The translations under genes were made by a program, and so were the position numbers. Shown one piece after another: positions 9,030 through 16,411 of a DNA stretch of 64,000 nucleotides; the stretch's first letter is position 1; every line of letters starts with the position of its first letter. A model generated the notes under the pieces. It had not been told where the DNA came from and ran no database searches. It worked only from the letters and a program-made list of their open reading frames with translations. Origin of the DNA: Burkholderia diffusa. GTDB lineage: Bacteria; Pseudomonadota; Gammaproteobacteria; Burkholderiales; Burkholderiaceae. The DNA is taken from the NCBI RefSeq assembly GCF_902499115.1, contig NZ_CABVPN010000010.1, positions 124,001-188,000 of the forward strand, read 5' to 3'.

Positions 9030-9731
9030 ATGGCACTCGTCGGCGTACTGGGCGGAATGGGGCCGCTGGCCACGGTCGACTTCATGCATCGCGTGATTTG
9101 CCTGACACGCGCGCGCTGCGACCAGGAGCACCTGCCGATGATCGTCGCGAACCTGACGCGAACGCCCGATCGCTCGCGCGCGATCATCGACGGCGGGACC
9201 GATCCGCTGCCGGCGCTGCTCGACGGCATCGCGCTGCTGAACCGCTGCGGCGTCGACGTGATCGCGATTCCGTGCAATTCGGCGCATCACTGGTATGCAC
9301 CGCTGCGCGAACACAGCGCGGCGCCGATTCTGCATATCGTCGATGCGTCGGTGGCCGCGTTGCCGGCAGGCGTGCGGCGCGTCGCGGTGCTCGCCACGGG
9401 CGGCACGCTGGTGTCGGGCTTCTACCAGACGGCGCTGCGTGCACGCGGGTTCGAGCCGGTGATGCCGGGCGTGGCCGCGCAGCGCGATATTGCCGCGTGC
9501 ATCGCGGCGGTCAAGGCGGGGAAGATCGCTGCGTCCGTGCGGTGCCTGTCGCGCGCGCTCGATGCACTGGCAAGACGGGACGTGGGCGTGGCGGTGATGG
9601 GCTGCACGGAAATTCCGATCGCGGCGCGCGCGTTGCCCGATGCACCGTTCGCGCTGGTCGACAGCACGCAGGAGCTGGCGCGCGCGACGGTCGCCCATGC
9701 GGTCGAGCGCGGATGGGGGCGGGCGGTGTGA
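9030..9731 (+). CDS. aspartate/glutamate racemase family protein
   Basis: A cytoplasmic protein of 233 residues of the cofactor-independent Asp/Glu racemase family. It begins MALVGVLGGMGPLATVDF, the standard family opening. The two catalytic cysteines are visible: Cys82 in IPCNSAHHW and Cys192 in GCTEIPI. These racemases interconvert L- and D-aspartate or glutamate by two-base proton transfer. A strong ribosome-binding site (AAGGAGG) precedes the ATG. It is the third gene of an operon with a periplasmic amino-acid-binding protein and a DAACS symporter, so the likely role is to bring an imported D- or L-acidic amino acid into metabolism. Confidence 0.9.
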   Translation: MALVGVLGGMGPLATVDFMHRVICLTRARCDQEHLPMIVANLTRTPDRSRAIIDGGTDPLPALLDGIALLNRCGVDVIAIPCNSAHHWYAPLREHSAAPILHIVDASVAALPAGVRRVAVLATGGTLVSGFYQTALRARGFEPVMPGVAAQRDIAACIAAVKAGKIAASVRCLSRALDALARRDVGVAVMGCTEIPIAARALPDAPFALVDSTQELARATVAHAVERGWGRAV

Positions 9732-9946
9732 CGCAAGGGCGGGCGGTGGTACGCGCGACGCACCGCGCCTGCCAGACCCGACAGGGTGCGCGCACGTCGG
9801 GTTCGATGACGGGGATGGCCCACATGTCGCGCGCTACGAGCAGCAGGCGGTTCACTTGCCTGGATGCCCGGACGATCGCATCGGACAAGCGGATGCGGCG
9901 CGCCTTGTGAATCGTGCGAAGGCCCGCCTGCGAGCGGCCCGCGCGC

Positions 9947-10840
9947 TTATGCAGCCATCCGCCTGAGCCATTCCGCCAGCCGTCTCGCGCCGTCCGGCAT
10001 GTCCGCATCCTCGCGCGTGCACAGGTAGTAGTCGCGCCCGTCGTCGAGCGCGTGGTCGAACAGCTTCACGAGTTCGCCGTTCGCCAGTTCGCGCTGGACC
10101 AGCGGCGCGCGCAGCAGCGCCGCGCCGAGATCCGCGCGTGCCGCGCTCAGCGTCAGTTGGCCATCCTCGAACATCGGCCCCACCGCGTGCGACACGTGCC
10201 GCACGCCGGCGCCCTGCAGCCAGTTGACCCAGGCGCTGCGATCCTCGTCGTGCACGAGCGGCGCCCGCGCGAGATCGGCCGGTGTGCGGAACGGCCCGTG
10301 GCGCTTCAGGAACGACGGGCTGCACATGGGCACCATCGCGCCCGGCAGCAGCCGCTCGCAGCGGTAGCCGGGCCAGTCGCCGGTGCCGAAGCGGATCGAC
10401 AGGTCGGACGCGTCGCTTCGATAGTTACGGTGATGCGCATACAGCACGGTCACGTCGACATCGGTGTTGTCGGCGAGGAACGCGTGCAGCCGCGGAATGA
10501 ACCAGCCGATACCGAGCAGCGGAATCAGGCTGATCGTGATCTGCCGCAGCGACGACCGGTCGCGCACGAAGCGCGTCGCGCTGCGCAGCACCGAGAACGC
10601 GGCGCTGATCGAGCGGTAGTAGTCGCGCCCCTCATCGGTGAGCGCGAGCAGCCTGCCTTCGCGCACGGTCAGCGGCGTCTGGATGAACGCTTCGAGCAGC
10701 TGCAGCTGGTGGCTCACCGCGGACGGCGTGATGTCGAGCTCGTGCGCCGCCGCGGTGACCGAGCCGAGACGCGCGAATGCCTCGAACGCGCGGACGGCGC
10801 GTAGCGGTGGATCGTGAGGCAATTGTTCTATATTTTTCAT
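9947..10840 (-). CDS. LysR-family regulator (GcvA-like)
   Basis: A protein of 297 residues. The N-terminal winged helix-turn-helix (LRAVRAFEAFARLGSVTAAAHELDITPSAVSHQL, residues about 13-46) is the GcvA/AmpR-like type that starts with PPLRAVRAFE. It is followed by a LysR substrate domain with SIRFGTGDWPG and an ARADLGAALL segment. It is divergently transcribed from the binding-protein/ATC-hydrolase/carbamoylase operon with 177 bp between them, the usual arrangement in which a LysR protein controls its neighbour. The ligand would then be the operon's substrate or an intermediate. Confidence 0.9.
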   Translation of the reverse strand: MKNIEQLPHDPPLRAVRAFEAFARLGSVTAAAHELDITPSAVSHQLQLLEAFIQTPLTVREGRLLALTDEGRDYYRSISAAFSVLRSATRFVRDRSSLRQITISLIPLLGIGWFIPRLHAFLADNTDVDVTVLYAHHRNYRSDASDLSIRFGTGDWPGYRCERLLPGAMVPMCSPSFLKRHGPFRTPADLARAPLVHDEDRSAWVNWLQGAGVRHVSHAVGPMFEDGQLTLSAARADLGAALLRAPLVQRELANGELVKLFDHALDDGRDYYLCTREDADMPDGARRLAEWLRRMAA

Positions 10841-11017
10841 GTATCGAATTTTATCGAAAAATCAGGGTAAGCGACAACATGAAAATATCCTGTATTTACA
10901 TGGTATTACGTTATTGTTTCGGGAATGGCATAAGCATCCAACAATTGAGTATTTGGGGTGCTGATGATGAATATTTAATATTTTTCATGTTTTGAGCCAC
11001 ATCACCGATCCCCACAC
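10841..11017. promoter_or_regulatory. AT-rich divergent promoter region with a 13-bp direct repeat
   Basis: This 177-bp stretch is clearly AT-richer than its surroundings and lies between the LysR gene and the catabolic operon. ATATTTTTCATGT occurs at 10830-10842 (covering the LysR start codon) and again at 10978-10990, just before the binding-protein start. The repeat could be a LysR contact site or chance in AT-rich DNA. No unambiguous -35/-10 pair stands out. Confidence 0.5.
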
Positions 11018-12184
11018 ATGAAAATCGCTTTTCTCCCCGCCGGCCTCGCATTCTCCGCGGCCGCGCTGATCGCCGCCGCTCCCGCCTACGCGCAGTCCGC
11101 GCCGCAGACGATCCTGATCGGTCTCGCCGCGCCGCTCACCGGCCCGTCCGCCCGGATCGGCAAGGACTTGCAGAACGGCGCGCAGCTTGCGATCGACGAC
11201 GCGAACGCGAAGCATCCGAGCATCGGCGGCAAGCCGGTCGTCTACAAGCTCGTCGCGGCGGACGATCAATCCGATCCGCGCACGGCCGTCGCGGTCGCGC
11301 AGCAGCTCGTCGACCAGCACGTGATCGGCGTCGTCGGTCACTGGAACACGGGCTGCAGCGTGCCGGCGTCGCGCATCTACCGCGATGCGGGCATTCCGCA
11401 GATCGCGCCGGCGTCCACCGGCCACCCGTACACGCAGCAGGGCTACGCGACGGCCTTCCGGATCATGGGTCACGACGATGCGGGCGGCAACTTCACCGGC
11501 GCCTATGCGGTGAAGACGCTGAAGGCGAAGCGCATCGCGGTGATCGACGATCGCACGTCGTTCGGCGCGGGGCTCGCCGACCAGTTCATCAAGGGCGTGC
11601 AGGCGAACGGCGGCACGATCGTCGATCGCCAGTACGTGAACGACAAGACGACCGACTTCAGCGGCGTGCTGACCGCGATCAAGGGCAAGCGCGCGGATCT
11701 CGTGTTCTTCGGCGGGCTCGACGCGCAGGCCGCGCCGATCGCGCGCCGGATGCGCCAGCTCGGCGTGAACGCGCCGCTGCTCGGCGCGGGCGGCTTCGTG
11801 AGCCAGACCTTCCTGTCGCTCGCGGGCAAGGACGGCGACGGCGTGACGGCACTCGAACCGGGCTTGCCGCTCGACCGGATGCCGGGCGGCAAGGCGTTCG
11901 ACGCGCAGTACCGCGCACGCTTTCACGCGCCGATCGAGCTGCACGCCCCGTTCGCGTACGACGCGGCTGCCACGCTGATCGCGGCCGCGCAGAAGGCCGG
12001 CACGACGCAGCCGGCGAAGCTGGTCGCGGCCGTGCACGCGATCGACCGGCCCGGCGTGACCGGCCGGGTCGCGTTCGACGCCGAAGGCAATCTGAAGGAC
12101 CCGGCATTCACGATCTACCAGGTGCGCGGCGGCAAGTGGACCGTCGTCGACGTGCTCGGCGGCGCGCACCCCGCAACGAAATGA
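11018..12184 (+). CDS. branched-chain amino acid-type ABC substrate-binding protein (LivK-like)
   Basis: A protein of 388 residues. A clear Sec signal peptide ends AYAQS, with cleavage probably after residue 25. The mature protein is a type I periplasmic-binding fold (Peripla_BP_6): ILIGLAAPLTGPSARIGKDLQNGAQLAIDDAN, then VVGHWNTGCSVPASRIY, and AAPIARRMRQLGV. Relatives bind Leu/Ile/Val, amides, urea or aromatic compounds. No permease or ATPase gene is in the operon, so it must share transport components encoded elsewhere. Its stop overlaps an in-frame ATG of the ATC-hydrolase-family gene, suggesting it binds the substrate of the two following enzymes. Confidence 0.88.
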   Translation: MKIAFLPAGLAFSAAALIAAAPAYAQSAPQTILIGLAAPLTGPSARIGKDLQNGAQLAIDDANAKHPSIGGKPVVYKLVAADDQSDPRTAVAVAQQLVDQHVIGVVGHWNTGCSVPASRIYRDAGIPQIAPASTGHPYTQQGYATAFRIMGHDDAGGNFTGAYAVKTLKAKRIAVIDDRTSFGAGLADQFIKGVQANGGTIVDRQYVNDKTTDFSGVLTAIKGKRADLVFFGGLDAQAAPIARRMRQLGVNAPLLGAGGFVSQTFLSLAGKDGDGVTALEPGLPLDRMPGGKAFDAQYRARFHAPIELHAPFAYDAAATLIAAAQKAGTTQPAKLVAAVHAIDRPGVTGRVAFDAEGNLKDPAFTIYQVRGGKWTVVDVLGGAHPATK

Positions 12185-12201
12185 CGACGGAGACGAACCC
12201 C

Positions 12202-12741
12202 ATGACCAACACGACACATGCATCCACGGCGGCACCCGAGGACACGCGGCTCGGCATCCTCGCGCGGCGCCGCATCGAAGCGGAAATCATCAAGCCGATC
12301 TACGAGATCATGAAGCGCGAATTCGGCACCGAGCGCGCGCAGGCCGTGATCGCGGAAGCCGTGCGCGGCGCGGCCGTCGACGCGGGCCGCACGTTCGCCG
12401 CGCAGGAGCCCGACGGCACGAGCGTGCGATCGTTCGTCGCGCTGCAGGTGCTGTGGGAGAAGGACGATGCGCTCGAGGTCGAGGTGCATCGCGCGGACGA
12501 TGCGCACTACGACTACGACGTGCATCGCTGCAGCTATGCGGAGATGTATCACGCGATGGGGCTCGGCGAGATCGGTCACCTGCTGAGCTGCGCGCGCGAC
12601 AGCTATTTCATCCAGGGCTATGCGCCGGACATCGCACTCACGCGCACGAGCACGATCATGCAGGGCGGCAAGCGCTGCGATTTCCGTTATGCGCTGCAGG
12701 CGGCGCCGCGCGACGATGCCCCGGAGGCCGGCAATGCGTGA
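12202..12741 (+). CDS. L-2-amino-thiazoline-4-carboxylate (ATC) hydrolase family protein
   Basis: A protein of 179 residues. The helical N-terminal half (ILARRRIEAEIIKPIYEIMKREFG) and the C-terminal half (YDYDVHRCSYAEMYHAMGLGEIGHLLSCARD, then FIQGYAPDIALTRTSTIMQG) match the ATC_hydrolase family. The founding member opens the thiazoline ring of ATC to N-carbamoyl-L-cysteine. GGAG lies 9 nt before ATG 12202, which I prefer; ATG 12181 overlaps the previous stop as ATGA and would add seven residues. The next gene is a Zn carbamoylase, exactly what is needed to release cysteine. Many family members are uncharacterised, so the exact substrate remains inference. Confidence 0.75.
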   Translation: MTNTTHASTAAPEDTRLGILARRRIEAEIIKPIYEIMKREFGTERAQAVIAEAVRGAAVDAGRTFAAQEPDGTSVRSFVALQVLWEKDDALEVEVHRADDAHYDYDVHRCSYAEMYHAMGLGEIGHLLSCARDSYFIQGYAPDIALTRTSTIMQGGKRCDFRYALQAAPRDDAPEAGNA

Positions 12742-13990
12742 CGATCTCGCGGACGCGCCGCGCGTCGACGGCGCGCGGCTGTGGGCGTCGCTCGAACGGA
12801 TGGCGCAGATCGGCGCGACGCCGAAGGGCGGCGTCTGCCGTCTCGCGCTGACCGACCTCGATCGCGAGTCGCGCGACCTGTTCGTGCAGTGGGCGCGCGA
12901 TGCCGGCTGCACGGTGCGCGTGGACCGGATGGGCAACGTGTTCGCGCGCCGCGCGGGCCGCAATCCCGACGCCGCGCCGGTCATGACCGGATCGCACGCC
13001 GATTCGCAGCCGACCGGCGGCCGCTACGACGGCATCTACGGCGTGCTCGGCGGCCTCGAGGTCGTGCGCGCGCTGAACGATGCGGGCATCGAGACCGAGC
13101 GCCCGATCGACGTCGTGATCTGGACCAACGAGGAAGGTTCGCGTTTTGCGCCGGCGATGATATCGGCCGGCGTGTTCGCGGGCGTCTATCCGCTCGAATA
13201 CGGGCTGTCGCGCACCGACGGCGCAGGCAGGACGATCGGCGAGGAACTCGCGCGAATCGGCTACGCGGGCGCCGAGCCCGTCGGCGGCTATCCGGTGCAT
13301 GCGGCGTACGAGCTGCATATCGAACAGGGCGCGATTCTCGAACGGGCCGGCAAGACGATCGGTGTCGTGACGGCCGGGCAGGGGCAGCGCTGGTACGAGG
13401 TGACGCTGACGGGCATCGACGCGCACGCGGGCACGACGCCGATGGAATTCCGGCGCGACACGCTGGTGGGTGCCGCGCGGATGATCGAATTCGTCGATGC
13501 GCTCGGCCGTCGCCATGCGCCGCACGCGCGCGCGACGGTCGGGATGATCGAGGCGCGGCCGAATTCGCGCAACACGGTGCCGGGCGGCTGCTTCTTCACG
13601 GTCGAGTTTCGTCATCCTGACGATAGGGTGCTCGACGAGCTCGATACGGCGCTGCGTGCGGAACTGGCGCGCGTCGCGGCCGACGCCGGCCTCGGTGCGC
13701 GGATCGAGCAGATCTTCACGTACCCGCCGGTGCCGTTCGCGCCGCGCTGCATCGACGCGGTGCGCGATGCAGCCCAGGCGCTCGGGCTGCCGCACATGGA
13801 CATCGTGTCCGGCGCAGGTCACGACGCGTGCTACATCGCGCGCGTCGCGCCGACCGGCATGATCTTCGTGCCGTGCGTCGACGGCCTGAGCCATAACGAG
13901 GCCGAGGCGATCACGCCGGAATGGTCGGCGGCGGGCGCCGACGTGCTGCTGCGCGCGGTGTTGCGGAGCGCGCAGGAACCGGGCGCGTGA
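12734..13990 (+). CDS. Zn-dependent N-carbamoyl-L-amino acid hydrolase / allantoate amidohydrolase family
   Basis: A protein of 418 residues, normal for this M20-type amidohydrolase family. Metal ligands are visible: His88 in GSHADSQ, Asp99 in GGRYDGIYG, the EEGSRF motif (Glu133/134), ELHIEQG and the C-terminal LSHNEAE. A dimerisation domain containing GIDAHAGTTPM separates the two halves of the catalytic domain. GGAGG lies just before ATG 12734, which overlaps the end of the ATC-hydrolase-family gene by 8 nt, so translation is coupled. The family removes N-carbamoyl groups from L-amino acids or acts on ureidoglycolate-type compounds. With its neighbour it fits N-carbamoyl-L-cysteine hydrolysis. 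Confidence 0.87.
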   Translation: MRDDLADAPRVDGARLWASLERMAQIGATPKGGVCRLALTDLDRESRDLFVQWARDAGCTVRVDRMGNVFARRAGRNPDAAPVMTGSHADSQPTGGRYDGIYGVLGGLEVVRALNDAGIETERPIDVVIWTNEEGSRFAPAMISAGVFAGVYPLEYGLSRTDGAGRTIGEELARIGYAGAEPVGGYPVHAAYELHIEQGAILERAGKTIGVVTAGQGQRWYEVTLTGIDAHAGTTPMEFRRDTLVGAARMIEFVDALGRRHAPHARATVGMIEARPNSRNTVPGGCFFTVEFRHPDDRVLDELDTALRAELARVAADAGLGARIEQIFTYPPVPFAPRCIDAVRDAAQALGLPHMDIVSGAGHDACYIARVAPTGMIFVPCVDGLSHNEAEAITPEWSAAGADVLLRAVLRSAQEPGA

Positions 13991-14011
13991 TGCGCGCGTG
14001 ACGGGCGCGGC

Positions 14012-14848
14012 TTACTTGCCCGCCTTGCGCCGCGCCATATACGCGAGATACGCGACGATCTGGTCGAGCTCCCGGTCGCTCAGCTGATCGGGCGGGAACG
14101 CCGGCATCACGCGGCCCGGCCAGTCGCGCACCGATGCCGGGTTGCGGATGTAGCGGCGCAGCGCGGCGGGCTGGAAGTAGTCGACCGGATTCATCGGCGC
14201 ATTCAGGTCGGGGCCGGCATGGCTGCTGCCCGCGCCGTCGAGGCGATGGCACGCGAGGCATTGCGTGACGAACAGGCGCTGGCCCGCACGGGCCGGATCG
14301 TTCGCCGGCAGCGCCGGATCGACGGCGAGCGACGGCCAGCGCGCGAGCGGCGACGATTCGATCGTGATGCGCACGATCTGATACGGCCACTGCTCGCCGC
14401 GCACCGACGATGCGTCCGGCCCGAGCCACACGAGATAGAAGGGCCCGGCGCCGACCTGCTTGCCGGGCAGCTTCGGCCACGGGTGCGCGGGGTCCTCGAT
14501 CGCGAGCCACGCGACGGCGCCGGCCGGCGCACGGCGGCGCGCGAGATCCAGCGGCAGCTGCGCGGCGAAACCGTCGGCCGCGCGCGTTTCGAGCACGCCG
14601 CTCGCGGGAAGTGGCGTGTCGCCGAGCAGGGCGGCGAACGGCACCGCGCGGAACGTCATCGGCCGGCCGTACGCAATGTCGTGCGGCACGTGGATGTCCG
14701 TTGCGTCGACGCGTGCGAGCAGCGCCTGGCGCGTCAACACTCGAGGCGTGCCGTCGGTCTCGAGTTCGAGCGCGTCCTGCGCGGACGCGCGCGTCGCGAT
14801 CAGGCACACCGTCATCAGCAACAGCGAAAACCACCGGCGCTTCAGCAT
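14012..14848 (-). CDS. periplasmic c-type cytochrome with redox-enzyme-like N-terminal domain
   Basis: A protein of 278 residues. A signal peptide ends RASAQ (about residue 24). Residues about 30-165 form a domain without heme motif whose wording (VLTRQALLARVD, FRAVPFAALLG, PGKQVGAGPFYLVW) recalls molybdopterin-oxidoreductase-type beta domains but without a recognisable cofactor Cys. The C-terminal about 90 residues are a class I cytochrome c: CLACH (Cys197, Cys200, His201) with a distal Met in RVMPAFP. It probably carries electrons in the periplasm for an oxidase or dehydrogenase not encoded here. It is convergent with the carbamoylase gene. Confidence 0.75.
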   Translation of the reverse strand: MLKRRWFSLLLMTVCLIATRASAQDALELETDGTPRVLTRQALLARVDATDIHVPHDIAYGRPMTFRAVPFAALLGDTPLPASGVLETRAADGFAAQLPLDLARRRAPAGAVAWLAIEDPAHPWPKLPGKQVGAGPFYLVWLGPDASSVRGEQWPYQIVRITIESSPLARWPSLAVDPALPANDPARAGQRLFVTQCLACHRLDGAGSSHAGPDLNAPMNPVDYFQPAALRRYIRNPASVRDWPGRVMPAFPPDQLSDRELDQIVAYLAYMARRKAGK

Positions 14849-15109
14849 TCGTTCTCCGTGGGGGCGTACCGGCGGCGGCAGGGGGCGAGCACGCGGCCGA
14901 TGGATGGAATCGGGCGATAGTCTATCCGGTACGCGCGGCGCTGGCGACTTCGACGCGGGATCGGCGCAGCGGCAGGGATTGCGCCGGCCGGTGGCAGCGT
15001 GCGGGGGGCTATCCAGTTGCCCGACGCGTGCGGGATCGCGTTGCGCGATTCGGCCGGCGGCTCAGTCACACGGGGCGTTCGTGCCGGTCCGGACCCGTTC
15101 GCGTTGCCG

Positions 15110-16411
15110 TCAATACGTCGAACACTGCGCGTCGGCCTTCGGCAACGGCGTTTCCCGTGCCGTGTCGAAATCGGCCTCGCGCGTCCCGGACGGCGTCAGC
15201 GACACGAAATGCATCGTCCCGCCGCGTGCCGTGAACCCGGCGATGCCGGTCGAGCCCCACGGAATCGGCGAGCGCTGCGCGCCGCTCACCGACATGCCGG
15301 TTGGCGAAAGCGCCAGCGTCAGCAGCCGTCCGTCGCGGGTCGGCACGTACGCATGCGTGCCGTCGACGGCGATCCCGGATTCCCGCACCGACGCCGGCAG
15401 GCAGTCGAGCGTCGCGAGGCGGCGGCCGTCCGGGTCGATCAGCGTCGCGACGCCGCGATTGTCCGCCGTCGTCGTGACGACGACGAAGCGGTCGATCGCC
15501 GGCACGTAGGTGGACGAATACACGTAGTACTGGATCGCGTCGCTCAGCGGCCCGAGCTTGTCGAGCTTCGCCGTGACCGGATCGAACATCGCGTATTCGA
15601 GCGTCGCATCCGTGCTGCCCTCGATGTATTTTTGCCAGACGAGCAGCGCGCGGTGCGGCGAGCCGGCGACCACGGGCCACCATTCTCGATGGTGCGGCGC
15701 GACCGGCACGTGATTCAGCACGCGTCCGTCGGCATCGTAGGTTTTTACGTAGACGCCGTTGCCGGTGCCGAGGTTGTCGACGCCGCCGCCGTCGATCCAG
15801 TCGGCGGAATAGAACACGACGAAGCGTTCGCCCACCGAGGCGACATGCCCGGAGTGACCGCCCGCCTCGACGTCGTTCGGGTAGGGCTTGATCGGCTTGA
15901 GGTCGCGCCGATAGACGCCATAGCGCTGGCTGACCACCTGCGGCGTATTCCAGCCGTCCTCGAACGTGACGAAGATGTCGCCGCGCGGATTCTGCGCGAT
16001 CGACACGGGCTCCTGCGCTTCCGGACGGCTGATGAATGGATGGACGCGCAGCAGACGCGGCTTGCCCGGCAGCCATTCGCCGACGTACACGTCGTGCGGC
16101 CAGTTGCCGTTGCGCCGCGCGCCGCGCGGCACGATGCCGGAGCTGCTGAAGAACACCCAGCGCCGGCCGTCGCCGGCGTCGGCCACGCCGATTCCGTGCA
16201 TGAAGCGCCGCGGGTCGCCGCTGTCCTGCGGCGATGCGGGCGCGTGCACGGTGACGGTGTGCACGGCCGGCGTGCCGGCATACGCGCGTGTCAGTGCTGC
16301 GACGACACAACACGCACCGCAGAGTACGGTCGCGACACGCCACGCGGCGGCGCGCCCGCCCGCCTGCGAGCGCACGGTGGCGACCTGCGTCGTGACCGGC
16401 CGTTGCATCAT
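15110..16411 (-). CDS. exported protein of unknown function, coupled to glmS
   Basis: A protein of 433 residues with a hydrophobic segment at about 25-45 (WRVATVLCGACCVVAALTRA), probably an uncleaved anchor or signal peptide. The rest alternates short strands and Gly/Asp turns (GIGVADAGDGRRWVFFSSS, GDIFVTFEDGW, RFVVFYSADW, GIAVDGTHAYVPT), reminiscent of a beta-propeller, though no family repeat is certain. The start ATGATG (16411-16406) contains the TGA stop of the upstream glmS paralogue, so the two are translationally coupled. That places it at the end of the pga polysaccharide operon. A role in handling the polymer outside the cytoplasm is possible but not shown. Confidence 0.65.
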   Translation of the reverse strand: MMQRPVTTQVATVRSQAGGRAAAWRVATVLCGACCVVAALTRAYAGTPAVHTVTVHAPASPQDSGDPRRFMHGIGVADAGDGRRWVFFSSSGIVPRGARRNGNWPHDVYVGEWLPGKPRLLRVHPFISRPEAQEPVSIAQNPRGDIFVTFEDGWNTPQVVSQRYGVYRRDLKPIKPYPNDVEAGGHSGHVASVGERFVVFYSADWIDGGGVDNLGTGNGVYVKTYDADGRVLNHVPVAPHHREWWPVVAGSPHRALLVWQKYIEGSTDATLEYAMFDPVTAKLDKLGPLSDAIQYYVYSSTYVPAIDRFVVVTTTADNRGVATLIDPDGRRLATLDCLPASVRESGIAVDGTHAYVPTRDGRLLTLALSPTGMSVSGAQRSPIPWGSTGIAGFTARGGTMHFVSLTPSGTREADFDTARETPLPKADAQCSTY

